Shown: positions 26,856 through 35,527, counted from the stretch's first letter. The stretch is 64,000 nucleotides of DNA from Lachnospiraceae bacterium (GCA_024687745.1 JAILEM010000084.1:20773-84772), one strand, 5' to 3'. Numbers and translations are program-made. The notes: a model not told the origin generated them from the letters alone.

Positions 26856-28936
26856 CAATTATCGCTCAATAAAGGTTCATTTAATTCAGAAAGTCCTTCG
26901 AGAACAAATAACCCGTCCTTAATTATTTCCGTTATACTCCCGTCAGGATGTATGGCCTCTATCAGACCAAGCTCGCTATATGGTATCGTTATATCCGTAT
27001 GGCAGTAAAAATATGCCTCTTCAGGCTTTGTTTTTCTTTTATCCGAACATTCATTGGATCTTGCAATGATCTCTTTTTTGTCAGGATTATATACTCTGAC
27101 CTCTTCCTCGTGTGAATAACAGGTGTCACCTATGGCAAAATGCGGCCCCGTCTTTTCTCCTATGAGGATCGGAAGCCTGCCCCCTATGTCATAATCTCTC
27201 GACATCCTGTAGGCTGTGGTATTGGTTCCGATGGCAAATTCTCCCATCGGCAGACTCTTGTGGTGGAAAAGGAGATTATCTTCTATAAATCTTCTGTTCT
27301 CCTCTTCACCCTCAAAATTTTTGCAGGAATAGTCCGACACCATCCCGTCCTTAAAATATACATGAAGATCTTTATATTTCAGACCGTTGAGATATACCTC
27401 CGTTACGTGAAGGCATCCGTTTGTACCCTTCAAAACAGGCGATGTAAAGACCTCTCCTACAGGAATGTTGACATCGGCAACACAGTTTTCAAATTTTGTT
27501 TCATGCAAAGGATCATTTAGTTTACATAACTCTACGGTGAGTTCTGTAACATTACCTGCTTCCCTTTTCCCTGCAACATGAACTCTGTCTGCCCTGTCAA
27601 GAACGTCGATCATCTTCTGCTGCATCTTCTCATATTTACCCTGATCAAGTGTATTGATCTTAACAGTATCCTTAAAGATCGCTTCATAATCTTTTCCTAT
27701 CTCGGGCAGGGGATAAGCGATGATCGTAAAGCTCCTCTCCTCACGATTTATATATTCGTTTACAAGCCTTCCCGACTTATCGGAAAGCTCGACCGAAAGC
27801 TTTCTCTGCCTGTCCGAAAGCTTCATGGCATGCTCGCATGCCTTTGGAGCAAAAGGATCCTCGCCAAAGACCTCCATTACGGCCGGTCCTGCATATCCGT
27901 AAGCAAGTTCCTTATTCTCTTCATAGATATTCTTCATCAGATCGAGCCTTCGCTGTATATATTCACTGTCTAAGAACAGCGCATTGTCCTCCCTGTGATC
28001 ATAATCAAACTGACGGTTCGGTATGGCTCCGTAGCATCCTATCCTGTTAAGGGACTTTTTGACAACGGCCAGGGATGCCGCCCTGTATAATATCGGCTGT
28101 AATCCCATTTTTTCAAACTGTTTTACCGCCTCTCTGACTATGCGTTCAAATCCGAGACAGTACCGTATATCTACAGTAGTCTTCTTATCAAGAGGCTTGG
28201 ATGCCTTGATGAATCCTATCCTGTACCCCTCTGTATAAGTAGACGCCATCGCCTCTATCTCCTCAGAGGAAAAAGTGTTCAAAAACTCTGCTGTCTTAAG
28301 TTCATTATCTGTTATGTATTCACCGAAATCATAAAGATATCTTGTTGACGTAAGATCAGATGACATTATCTTATCCCTGATAAACGACCTTTCCGGTGAT
28401 AAAGTATCTGTTATCCTGTCCTTCAGGATTATTTCAAGATTATCCCTCTCAAACCAGTACAGAACATCCCTTATCTCTTCGGGATCCGGAGTCTCCCCGT
28501 CCATAAAGGAATAGGTGATCATATTGTATATCTCTATGAACAGCTCCTGATAGATCGTGACTATCTCCTTTTTGCCCTCAAAAGCATAAGGGATAAGTCC
28601 CTTTAGTTCAGCACTTAAAAAGCACAGATACTGTCCGATCTTTGGATCAACACCGTTATTTATTGCCATCTCATGCATGAATCCGGGATTTAAATATGAG
28701 GTGTCATAATTTTCGGGAAGGATATCCTTATAAAGCTCCTGATTCAGGTTTTTTGCCGCCTTTTCATCAAGTTTACATAACTCGTTGTCTTCGGATAACC
28801 CGATGACCATTTTTATCAAAGTCATGAAGGCTGCCGTGTCCTTAAAATACTCTTTAAAAGGTATTTCCGGCATAAACTCGTCGGCGATCTCGCCTATTCT
28901 CTCTGTGGATAATGTGTATCTTTCTTCCAATATCAT
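26852..28936 (-). CDS. M29-type aminopeptidase with large N-terminal extension
   Basis: 694 residues. The C-terminal 390 or so form a peptidase family M29 (AmpS/PepS/aminopeptidase T) domain with metal and catalytic segments VNIPVGEVFTSPV, LPMGEFAIGTNTTAY, EKTGPHFAIGDTCYSHEEE and YCHTDITIPYSEL. Ordinary M29 enzymes are about 370-415 residues. The first 290 residues here are an added helical region, starting RYTLSTERIGEIADEF, that I do not recognise; it has no signal peptide or membrane segment, so the protein is cytoplasmic. The gene starts one base after the small membrane protein and precedes the purE promoter. The ATG follows a GGGGGG stretch. Confidence 0.82.
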   Translation of the reverse strand: MILEERYTLSTERIGEIADEFMPEIPFKEYFKDTAAFMTLIKMVIGLSEDNELCKLDEKAAKNLNQELYKDILPENYDTSYLNPGFMHEMAINNGVDPKIGQYLCFLSAELKGLIPYAFEGKKEIVTIYQELFIEIYNMITYSFMDGETPDPEEIRDVLYWFERDNLEIILKDRITDTLSPERSFIRDKIMSSDLTSTRYLYDFGEYITDNELKTAEFLNTFSSEEIEAMASTYTEGYRIGFIKASKPLDKKTTVDIRYCLGFERIVREAVKQFEKMGLQPILYRAASLAVVKKSLNRIGCYGAIPNRQFDYDHREDNALFLDSEYIQRRLDLMKNIYEENKELAYGYAGPAVMEVFGEDPFAPKACEHAMKLSDRQRKLSVELSDKSGRLVNEYINREERSFTIIAYPLPEIGKDYEAIFKDTVKINTLDQGKYEKMQQKMIDVLDRADRVHVAGKREAGNVTELTVELCKLNDPLHETKFENCVADVNIPVGEVFTSPVLKGTNGCLHVTEVYLNGLKYKDLHVYFKDGMVSDYSCKNFEGEEENRRFIEDNLLFHHKSLPMGEFAIGTNTTAYRMSRDYDIGGRLPILIGEKTGPHFAIGDTCYSHEEEVRVYNPDKKEIIARSNECSDKRKTKPEEAYFYCHTDITIPYSELGLIEAIHPDGSITEIIKDGLFVLEGLSELNEPLLSDNC

Positions 28937-28937
28937 C

Positions 28938-29270
28938 TTAAGCCCCCCAGATTATTAAAAGTATCCATAATATGAAATCAAATATGTTCAAGCCTATCGA
29001 AAGGTATGGAACCCAGAGATAGACATCTCTTTCATTGATATTTATAAAAGCAGCAATGACACTTATGATATTTAATAATATCGCAAAAAAACCGACACCA
29101 CCTATATGGGTCCCGATATCTCCTCCGGCGGAATATGCCATTATGACTGCCCCTATAAGCCCTAACAGAGAAAGGGCTGCAAGGGAGATCGACAAAATTC
29201 CCGTAAAGGAATGATGCCTTGTAGTGAACATAAAGCTCTTTTTCTTTTTGATCTTTTTAGGCTTTGGCAT
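28938..29270 (-). CDS. Small three-helix membrane protein, function unknown
   Basis: 110 residues. A lysine-rich start (PKPKKIKKKKSFMF) would stay in the cytoplasm, followed by three hydrophobic segments (about 24-47, 55-77 and 86-109). No Cys or His motif is visible. It may belong to a Lachnospiraceae DUF family such as DUF6142, but I cannot confirm that. Its ATG shares one base with the stop of pyrE (TGATG), and the aminopeptidase follows after a single base. It therefore belongs to the pyrF-pyrE transcript. Confidence 0.72.
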   Translation of the reverse strand: MPKPKKIKKKKSFMFTTRHHSFTGILSISLAALSLLGLIGAVIMAYSAGGDIGTHIGGVGFFAILLNIISVIAAFININERDVYLWVPYLSIGLNIFDFILWILLIIWGA

Positions 29271-29944
29271 CAGTTAACACCGTACTTCCCGTAATAATCC
29301 GAAAGTGCTGCCATTATATCATCATCAATGATCACTCTTCCATTTACATTTTTGTTATGGAGATGCTTTATGACCTCCTCCATTGTTACTATCGCTCCGG
29401 TCTTAATACCGTAATCCTCACTTATCTGCTCTAAGGCACTTATATCTTTACTTCCCTTTTCCATCCTGTTAAGCGAAACCATAAGTCCCAAAACCTCTGC
29501 ATCAGCCTGGGCTTTTATTATCGGAAAGGTCTCCTCAATGGATTTTCCGGAGGTGGTAACATCCTCTATTATAACTACCCTGTCACCGTCCTTAAGCTTT
29601 GATCCAAGCAGTATACCCGTATCGCCGTGATCCTTGACTTCTTTCCTGTTAGAGCAGTACCTTATCTCTTTTCCGAAAAGTGAAGAATATGCTATCGCCG
29701 TGGTCACCGATAAGGGAATACCCTTATAAGCAGGTCCGAAAAGCACGTCAAAATCATCCCCGTAGGCTTCGTGTATGGCACGTGCGTAATATTCTCCAAG
29801 GACCCTTAACTGCCTTCCCGTTACATAGGCTCCGGCATTCATAAAAAAAGGAGAGATCCTTCCGCTCTTGAGAGTGAATTCTCCGAATTTCAGAACATCA
29901 CACTCGATCATAAAATCTATGAATTCCTCTTTATATGTTTGCAT
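29270..29944 (-). CDS. pyrE: Orotate phosphoribosyltransferase
   Basis: 224 residues making OMP from orotate and PRPP. LKSGRISPFFMNAG, VLFGPAYKGIPLSVTTAIAY, and the PRPP loop VVIIEDVTTSGKSIEE (VxxxEDVxTSG) are clear. A very good AAGGAGG precedes the ATG, which lies inside the end of pyrF (14-bp overlap). pyrF and pyrE thus form a coupled pair for the last two steps of UMP synthesis; the earlier pyr genes are not in the window. Confidence 0.96.
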   Translation of the reverse strand: MQTYKEEFIDFMIECDVLKFGEFTLKSGRISPFFMNAGAYVTGRQLRVLGEYYARAIHEAYGDDFDVLFGPAYKGIPLSVTTAIAYSSLFGKEIRYCSNRKEVKDHGDTGILLGSKLKDGDRVVIIEDVTTSGKSIEETFPIIKAQADAEVLGLMVSLNRMEKGSKDISALEQISEDYGIKTGAIVTMEEVIKHLHNKNVNGRVIIDDDIMAALSDYYGKYGVN

Positions 29945-30857
29945 TTATATCCTCCTTCATATCGATGACTGCCCTTCTTGCAGCCTCTTCAAAATTATTT
30001 TCGCCGTATTTTGCATATTTTTCCTGTGTATAGGCCGCAATGATCCCCCTGGAAGAATTGACGATGGCTCCAAGACCATCCTCATTAAAGAAATGCTTAA
30101 GATCCTTCCCGCTTCCTCCCTGGGCTCCGTATCCGGGAACCAGAATATAGGATGATGGCATGATCTTTCTGAGAGCCTTTCCGACCTCAGGATATGTCGC
30201 TCCTACAACAGCACCCACATCGCTGTAGCCCTCATGAATAAGCTCCTTGCCCCATTCATTTACCTTTTCACCGACTATCTCATAAAGAGGTCTGTTGTCT
30301 GCATCTGAAAGAAGCCTGTCCTGGAATTCGCCGCTGCTCCTATTTGAAGTTTTGACCAAAACGAATATCCCCTTATCCTCTTCCTCACATACTTTCACAA
30401 ACGGATTGACTCCGTCTGAACCAAGGTACGGATTTACCGTAGCAAAGTCTTCATCAAAGGCTGATATTCTTGTCAGACCGACCGGAGTCTTCCCCAGATG
30501 GCCAATGGCATAAGCCTCTGAAGTAGAGCCTATATCGCCCCTCTTTATATCTCCGATGACTAAAAGACCCTTTTTTCTGCAGTAGTCAACGGTCTTTTTG
30601 AAGGCTATGACTCCGGGCACACCGAACTGTTCATACATAGCTATCTGGGGCTTAACAGCCGGGATCAGATCATTTATCGCATCCACTATGGCCTTGTTAA
30701 ACTGCCATATCGCTTCTCCTGCCCCCTCAAGTGTTTCTCCGAATTCGGAAAAAGCTTTTTTCTGTATATATTCCGGAACAAATTTAAGCATCGGATCAAG
30801 CCCCGCTACTATCGGTGCATTTTTCTTCTTTATCTCACTTATCAATCTTTCTATCAT
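29931..30857 (-). CDS. pyrF: Orotidine 5'-phosphate decarboxylase (type 2 PyrF)
   Basis: 308 residues of the long, mycobacterial-type OMP decarboxylase. PIVAGLDPMLKFVP, VGAVVGATYPEVGKALRKIMPSSYILVPGYGAQGGSG and catalytic GLLVIGDIKRGDIGSTSEAYA (the D-x-K-R-x-D set) are present. The frame runs up to 30914, but its first 19 codons translate the nrdD terminator hairpin. The ATG at 30857 (MIERLISEIKKKNAPI) has AAGGAGAG upstream. It is followed directly by pyrE. Confidence 0.95.
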   Translation of the reverse strand: MIERLISEIKKKNAPIVAGLDPMLKFVPEYIQKKAFSEFGETLEGAGEAIWQFNKAIVDAINDLIPAVKPQIAMYEQFGVPGVIAFKKTVDYCRKKGLLVIGDIKRGDIGSTSEAYAIGHLGKTPVGLTRISAFDEDFATVNPYLGSDGVNPFVKVCEEEDKGIFVLVKTSNRSSGEFQDRLLSDADNRPLYEIVGEKVNEWGKELIHEGYSDVGAVVGATYPEVGKALRKIMPSSYILVPGYGAQGGSGKDLKHFFNEDGLGAIVNSSRGIIAAYTQEKYAKYGENNFEEAARRAVIDMKEDINANI

Positions 30858-30885
30858 GAATAGGACTCTCCTTGTTTTTACTGAA

Positions 30886-30921
30886 CGAAAAAGAAGGAAA
30901 TGCATTTTATGCATTTCCTTC
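30886..30921 (-). terminator. Rho-independent terminator of nrdD
   Basis: A perfect 13-bp stem, GAAGGAAATGCAT (30893-30905) and ATGCATTTCCTTC (30909-30921), has a 3-nt loop and is followed on minus by TTTTT (30888-30892). It lies 11 bases past the nrdD stop, so pyrF must use its own promoter in the short remaining gap or read-through. Confidence 0.85.
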
Positions 30922-30931
30922 GGGTCTTTCC

Positions 30932-33322
30932 TTATGCCAAAACCATATCCCTTTGTTCTGCATACCTCTTTATGTTTGAAGCATTGGAATATTTAACGTA
31001 ATCATCTCCGTCTATCACCACCAGAGTCGGTGCCTGCATCACCCCGTATTTTCTGGTGAGCTCTATATTTTCTTCGGCGTCGATCATTATAACCTTTTCA
31101 TCCTTAAGATATTCCTTTGCAAGCTTGCAGTTCGGACAGGTCTTGGTCGTGAACAGATATTTGATCTTTCCTACAGGCGAAACATCTACCTCGTCATTAC
31201 TCCCAAGTCCCTTAAAGGTTACCATGGCAGCTGTGGGCTTCTTTAATGTGGAATTATCTATATCATATACTACCCTGTTCTTATATTCCTGCGCCTTACC
31301 GTCATTCCAGTTCTGAACCGGTCTGTAATATCCGGTTATCCTGCTGTAAACCTCCGTATTCTTACCACAGTGCGGACAGGTCGTCTGCTCTCCCGCAAGA
31401 TATCCATGCTCCCTGCATATTGAATATGTAGGTGAGAGTGTATAATAAGGAAGTCTGTAATTCTCAGCTATCTTCCTTACGAGATTAGCCGCAGCCTTCC
31501 AGTCAGGAAGCTTTTCTCCGAGGAAGGCATGAAATACCGTTCCGGAAGTGTAGAGTGTCTGCAGATCATCCTGAATATCCAGCGCATCAAAGATATCGGC
31601 GGTATATTCAACCGGAAGGTGTGAGCTGTTGGTGTAATACGGTGTATCTCCGGGCTTGCCCGCCGTCTTTATATTAGGATATTTTTTCCTGTCATGTTTA
31701 GCAAGACGATAGGTCGTGCTCTCCGCCGGTGTGGCTTCAAGATTGTAAAGGTCCCCATACTGTTCCTGATAGTCTGACAGTCTGTTTCTCATATGTGTCA
31801 GTACCTCTTTGGTAAATTCCTGGGTCCTTCTGTCGGTCATATCTGCTCTTAACCAGTTTGCATTTAATCCGACCTCGTTCATTCCTATAAGACCGATGGT
31901 TGAAAAATGATTTTCAAAGCTTCCGAGATATCTCTTTGTATAAGGATATAAACCTTCTTCAAGAAGCTTAGAGATGACGCCTCTCTTGATCTTTAAGCTT
32001 CTTGCCGAGATATCCATCATCCTGTCGAGCCTTCTGTAGAAATCATTCTTATCCTTGGAGAGATATGCTATCCTTGGCATATTGATGGTGACAACGCCTA
32101 CCGAACCCGTACTTTCTCCCGATCCGAAGAAACCACCTGTTTTTTTACGAAGCTCTCTTAAGTCAAGTCTGAGCCTGCAGCACATGGATCTTACGTCGCT
32201 GGGCTCCATGTCGGAATTGATATAATTTGAGAAATACGGTGTTCCGTACTTTGATGTCATTTCAAATAACAGTCTGTTATTTTCGGTATCCGACCAGTCA
32301 AAATCCTTCGTTATTGAATAAGTAGGGATAGGATACTGGAAGCCTCTTCCGTTGGCATCGCCCTCTATCATGGTTTCAATAAATGCCTTATTGACCATGT
32401 CCATTTCCTTCTTGCAATCCTTATAGCAGAAATCCATTTCCTTTCCGCCGACTATTGCCGGAAGCTCGGCAAGATCTGCCGGAACCGTCCAGTCAAGGGT
32501 TATATTGGAAAACGGCGCCTGCGTTCCCCATCTGCTTGGAGTGTTTACTCCGTAGATGAAAGATTCTATACATTTCTTAACATCATCATATGTAAGGTTA
32601 TCTACCTTTACAAAGGGAGCAAGATAGGTATCAAAGGATGAAAAAGCCTGGGCTCCTGCCCATTCATTCTGCATTATCCCAAGGAAATTGACCATCTGGT
32701 TGCAGAGCACCGAAAGATGTGAGGCAGGTGCGGAAGTGATCTTTCCCGTTATTCCTCCAAGTCCTTCCTTGATAAGCTGCTTAAGGCTCCACCCTGCACA
32801 ATATCCTGTAAGCATCGAAAGATCATGGATATGGATATCCGCATTTCGGTGTGCGTCTGCTATCTCCTGGTCATAGATCTCCGATAGCCAGTAGTTTGCC
32901 GTTACAGCTCCCGAATTACTTAAGATAAGTCCGCCAACCGAATATGTTACGGTAGAATTCTCCTTGACTCTCCAGTCCTCTACCTTTACATAGCTGTTTA
33001 CCACATCCTTATAATCAAGGATGGTGGACTTCATATTACGCATTTTCTCTCTCTGCTTACGGTAAAGAATGTAGGCCTTTGCGACCTCTGTGTAACCTGC
33101 CTGTTCAAGAACCGTTTCAACACTGTCCTGAACATCCTCAACATGGATCTTGTCTCCGTCAAGCTTATCCTGGAAATCCGCGGTTACCCTTAACGCAAGA
33201 AGATCAATCATATCATTATTATAATTCTTATCACATGCTGTGAAAGCTTTCATAATGGCATCATTGATCTTTGTGAGATTAAAATCTGTTATTTCTCCGT
33301 CTCTTTTTACAACACTGAACAT
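30932..33322 (-). CDS. nrdD: Anaerobic ribonucleoside-triphosphate reductase fused to a thioredoxin-like domain
   Basis: 796 residues. An ATP-cone (1-90, starting FSVVKRDGEITDFNLTKIN) precedes the class III reductase barrel. The zinc site is SIC with CPHCG (649-653), and the glycyl radical lies in RITGYYRPV, at about Gly664. After residue 715 there is an extra 77-residue thioredoxin/glutaredoxin-fold domain with CPNC (729-732), IDAEEN, and a cis-Pro segment QAPTLVV. Class III enzymes normally use formate or a separate redoxin; this one carries its own. The activase gene nrdG is not adjacent. Regulation by NrdR is suggested by two boxes upstream. Confidence 0.95.
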   Translation of the reverse strand: MFSVVKRDGEITDFNLTKINDAIMKAFTACDKNYNNDMIDLLALRVTADFQDKLDGDKIHVEDVQDSVETVLEQAGYTEVAKAYILYRKQREKMRNMKSTILDYKDVVNSYVKVEDWRVKENSTVTYSVGGLILSNSGAVTANYWLSEIYDQEIADAHRNADIHIHDLSMLTGYCAGWSLKQLIKEGLGGITGKITSAPASHLSVLCNQMVNFLGIMQNEWAGAQAFSSFDTYLAPFVKVDNLTYDDVKKCIESFIYGVNTPSRWGTQAPFSNITLDWTVPADLAELPAIVGGKEMDFCYKDCKKEMDMVNKAFIETMIEGDANGRGFQYPIPTYSITKDFDWSDTENNRLLFEMTSKYGTPYFSNYINSDMEPSDVRSMCCRLRLDLRELRKKTGGFFGSGESTGSVGVVTINMPRIAYLSKDKNDFYRRLDRMMDISARSLKIKRGVISKLLEEGLYPYTKRYLGSFENHFSTIGLIGMNEVGLNANWLRADMTDRRTQEFTKEVLTHMRNRLSDYQEQYGDLYNLEATPAESTTYRLAKHDRKKYPNIKTAGKPGDTPYYTNSSHLPVEYTADIFDALDIQDDLQTLYTSGTVFHAFLGEKLPDWKAAANLVRKIAENYRLPYYTLSPTYSICREHGYLAGEQTTCPHCGKNTEVYSRITGYYRPVQNWNDGKAQEYKNRVVYDIDNSTLKKPTAAMVTFKGLGSNDEVDVSPVGKIKYLFTTKTCPNCKLAKEYLKDEKVIMIDAEENIELTRKYGVMQAPTLVVIDGDDYVKYSNASNIKRYAEQRDMVLA

Positions 33323-33396
33323 TTGATAACAACCCCTTCCTTATTATAACCGGTCCCTTATTAATACTGTTCCCTCATATTTATCCGTCCAACACT

Positions 33397-33413
33397 TTGA
33401 CTATTTTAGTCAA
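33397..33413. promoter_or_regulatory. Palindrome in the nrdD leader, copy 1
   Basis: TTGACTA (33397-33403) and TAGTCAA (33407-33413) form a perfect 17-bp palindrome with a TTT centre, about 35 bp downstream of the nrdD -10. A near copy lies at 33614-33629. It is an operator candidate of unknown specificity. Confidence 0.4.
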
Positions 33414-33448
33414 CACTTTTTACCTGACCTTGTCGAACGAACATATTT

Positions 33449-33477
33449 AGTATATAAAAAAATTTCAACTCCGTCAA
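33449..33477 (-). promoter_or_regulatory. nrdD: nrdD promoter
   Basis: On minus, TTGACG (33472-33477), 17 nt, then TATACT (33449-33454). The transcript start would be near 33442, leaving a leader of about 120 nt. Confidence 0.75.
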
Positions 33478-33484
33478 TACAAAA

Positions 33485-33532
33485 ACACAATATCTTTTGT
33501 GGTTTTTTTTAGATACACACAAGATATTGTGT
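33485..33532 (-). promoter_or_regulatory. Pair of NrdR boxes
   Basis: Box 2 at 33517-33532 reads ACACAAGATATTGTGT, close to the NrdR consensus. Box 1 at 33485-33500, read on minus, is ACAAAAGATATTGTGT, differing at one base. Their centres are 32 bp apart, three helical turns, the spacing known for NrdR box pairs. They lie just upstream of the nrdD -35. Confidence 0.8.
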
Positions 33533-33613
33533 TTTACAATAATTTATTTATGTAGACCTCGCGTCCCCTAAAGCCCCAATATATAGAGGTTTCGGAAATA
33601 GAGCAGCTGTTTT

Positions 33614-33629
33614 TTGACTATTTGAGTCA
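33614..33629. promoter_or_regulatory. Palindrome upstream of nrdD, copy 2
   Basis: TTGACTATTTGAGTCA contains TGACT/AGTCA arms and matches the leader palindrome at 33397-33413 almost base for base. It is not a terminator: on minus the stem is followed by A residues, not T. Confidence 0.35.
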
Positions 33630-33664
33630 TTATTTGAGGGCACAATCTTTTGTATGAAATTTTT

Positions 33665-34648
33665 TTATCTGGTGCTTAAGAATATATTTTCCCTCTGTGC
33701 TTTCTCATCCACCGGATATGTATTAAGATATTCCGCCATTTTGGCCTTTGCGGTCTCAAAGTCATTCATATATTCATAGGTCACTATCTCATTATACTTA
33801 AGACTCTGCATATATGCCTCGTCATTTGTTTCCATTCCCCTTGTAAAGGCAGTCAGTGCCCCGCTGTAATCCTTAAGCTGCAGTCTTATTAGCCCCAACT
33901 CATTATATATCTCCGCATCATCGGGGTTTGCTCCGAGATAGGTTTCAAAAAGGGATGCAGCATACCCGCTGTCTCCAAGCTTTGAATAAGTCTTTCCAAG
34001 ATAAGCCACAAGCTCTGCATTATCATTTTTTCCTCTGGCCTTCTCAAGATAATTCCTCGCGTCATCATAATTTCCTAAATAATAGGAATAAACACCGTTC
34101 TGGTAATCACTGATCTTCTTGTCATTTTCCATCGCCCTTTTTATATAAGAGACACCGTCATCCTTATATCCGCAGGCTTCAAGATCCTTGTATATCCTTT
34201 CATACAGTTTATGATCAGTTTTGGTCAATTCTACCGCTTTATTAAAATCCTTATCCGCCTCTTCCTTTTTCCCGTCATAAAGGCTGACCTTTCCCCTTAA
34301 ATAATATGCATCCGCCCTTTCATCGTCCATGCCTATTATTGCAGAATATATATTGTATGCCTCCTCATGATTTCCTGCCTTGTACTCAGCCAGCGCAAGA
34401 TAGTAGGATATGTCATAATCGATATCCTTAACTATACCGTTTGACTCCTTAAGGGCAGCTTCAAAGGAGACGACCGCATCCATGTATCTTCCCTGTGCGA
34501 CGGCTGTAATGCCCTGATTCCTGTATTCCTCCTTCTTCGAAAGAGGAGAGCCCTTACATCCGCCCAAAAGAACCGAAACGGTCATTGAACAGAATATGAT
34601 CGACATCAGTCTGATTTTTTTTCCTTTGGTTCTTTTTAACACAGGCAT
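33665..34648 (-). CDS. TPR-repeat lipoprotein
   Basis: 327 residues. A basic start, hydrophobic core and lipobox LLGGC (lipidated Cys about 31) mark a surface lipoprotein. The rest is made of tandem tetratricopeptide repeats: GITAVAQGRYMDAVVSFEAAL, YYLALAEYKAGNHEEAYNIYSAI, AYYLRGKVSLYDGKKEEADKDF, YLGNYDDARNYLEKA, YLGKTYSKLGDSGYAASLF and IYNELGLIRLQLKDYSGALTAF, about seven or eight units. Such proteins scaffold envelope complexes; the partner is unknown. The frame opens with TTG, but the ATG two codons later (34648) has AAGGAT at the right distance. Confidence 0.85.
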   Translation of the reverse strand: MPVLKRTKGKKIRLMSIIFCSMTVSVLLGGCKGSPLSKKEEYRNQGITAVAQGRYMDAVVSFEAALKESNGIVKDIDYDISYYLALAEYKAGNHEEAYNIYSAIIGMDDERADAYYLRGKVSLYDGKKEEADKDFNKAVELTKTDHKLYERIYKDLEACGYKDDGVSYIKRAMENDKKISDYQNGVYSYYLGNYDDARNYLEKARGKNDNAELVAYLGKTYSKLGDSGYAASLFETYLGANPDDAEIYNELGLIRLQLKDYSGALTAFTRGMETNDEAYMQSLKYNEIVTYEYMNDFETAKAKMAEYLNTYPVDEKAQRENIFLSTR

Positions 34649-34740
34649 ATCCAATCCTTAATGATCATATATAAAACAAGCTTATAAGCAAAAGATTCAA
34701 AACCCCGGAAGCGATCCCTTTATCATTTCAGTCAATTGCT

Positions 34741-34869
34741 GCAGACCTTTAACCATTACAGATAATTAACCGTTGCAGGTCTTTAACCATTGCCGAACCT
34801 TAACCGTTACAGACCTTTAGCCGTTGCCGAACCTTAACCGTTACAAACCTTTAACCGTTGCAGACCTTT
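34741..34869. repeat. 17-bp tandem repeat spanning the 3' end of the HAD gene
   Basis: Seven full 17-bp units plus a 10-bp partial run from 34741 to 34869. Units vary around GCAGACCTTTAACCGTT (for example 34741-34757, 34775-34791, 34843-34859). The stop codon of the HAD phosphatase (34851-34853) lies within the seventh unit and the partial unit is coding, so the array looks like repeated duplication of that gene's last bases. Confidence 0.85.
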
Positions 34870-35486
34870 ATAAGATCAGGGACCTTATCAATAATATGAT
34901 CCGGAGCTTTAGTATCGCCAAAACCGTATGCGGCAAAGCAGAAGGGCACCTTTGCCTTTATACATGCCACATGGTCCATATCCGTATCTCCGACATAAAC
35001 AGGATTTTTTAGACCGTACCGGTCAATAATGATCCTTATGTTATCCGCCTTTAGTTTATCAGTGTCCCCGGGACATATCCCTTCGGTGAAATAATGACCC
35101 AATCCTGTCTTTCTCGAAAAAAGATCTATATATCCCTGCTGGCAGTTGCTGACTATAAAAAGCGGATGATCAGTACTCAGTTCCTTAAGCGTATCCTCGA
35201 GCCCCGGATATACAACTCCTGCCTCTGCCTCAAGAAATTCAAATTCGTATCCTGAACAGACCTTTAAAAAAGCTTCCCTTTCTTCCATTGCAGATTCCGG
35301 AATGATATTTTCTATTATCTCCAACATGGGAAGACCAAAAAGCCCTTTAAGCGTATCGGCAGTGATCCTATTGGAATAACCCGAATCGTGAAGGGCCTTA
35401 TTCCATGCCTTCTCAACCACATAAGTCGAATCCCACAGTGTACCGTCCACATCAAAAATAATACCATCATATCTGTGATCTGACAT
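34851..35486 (-). CDS. HAD-superfamily hydrolase, phosphoglycolate phosphatase-like
   Basis: 211 residues. HAD motif I is IIFDVDGTLWDS (nucleophile and general acid Asp), motif II LFIVSNCQQGY, a Lys in the middle (DTDKLKADNIR), and motif IV PVYVGDTDMDHVACIKA. The helical cap (about 20-85) makes it a subclass I, Gph/PgmB-like phosphatase acting on a small phosphorylated metabolite that cannot be specified. The frame extends to 35525, but the ATG at 35486 (MSDHRYDGIIFDVDG) has AAAGGAG at proper spacing. Its last codons (LIKVCNG) form part of a 17-bp tandem array. Confidence 0.87.
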   Translation of the reverse strand: MSDHRYDGIIFDVDGTLWDSTYVVEKAWNKALHDSGYSNRITADTLKGLFGLPMLEIIENIIPESAMEEREAFLKVCSGYEFEFLEAEAGVVYPGLEDTLKELSTDHPLFIVSNCQQGYIDLFSRKTGLGHYFTEGICPGDTDKLKADNIRIIIDRYGLKNPVYVGDTDMDHVACIKAKVPFCFAAYGFGDTKAPDHIIDKVPDLIKVCNG

Positions 35487-35527
35487 ATAAATCTCCTTTA
35501 TTATCCATGATAGCAAAATCGACACGC

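Larger units (their letters stand above)
33323..33664. other. 342-bp intergenic region before nrdD
   Basis: It holds the nrdD promoter, two NrdR boxes and two related palindromes, each listed separately. The stretch 33541-33613 contains nothing I can name beyond short G/C tracts. There is no good terminator for the TPR lipoprotein gene that ends at 33665, and no credible small ORF with a ribosome site. Confidence 0.6.

Noticed and set aside
30858..30914. Longer pyrF start at 30914
   Set aside because: These codons lie in the nrdD terminator hairpin; the ATG at 30857 has AAGGAGAG upstream.
33614..33640. Terminator after the TPR lipoprotein gene
   Set aside because: The stem is followed by A residues on minus, and only five base pairs form; more like a protein-binding site.
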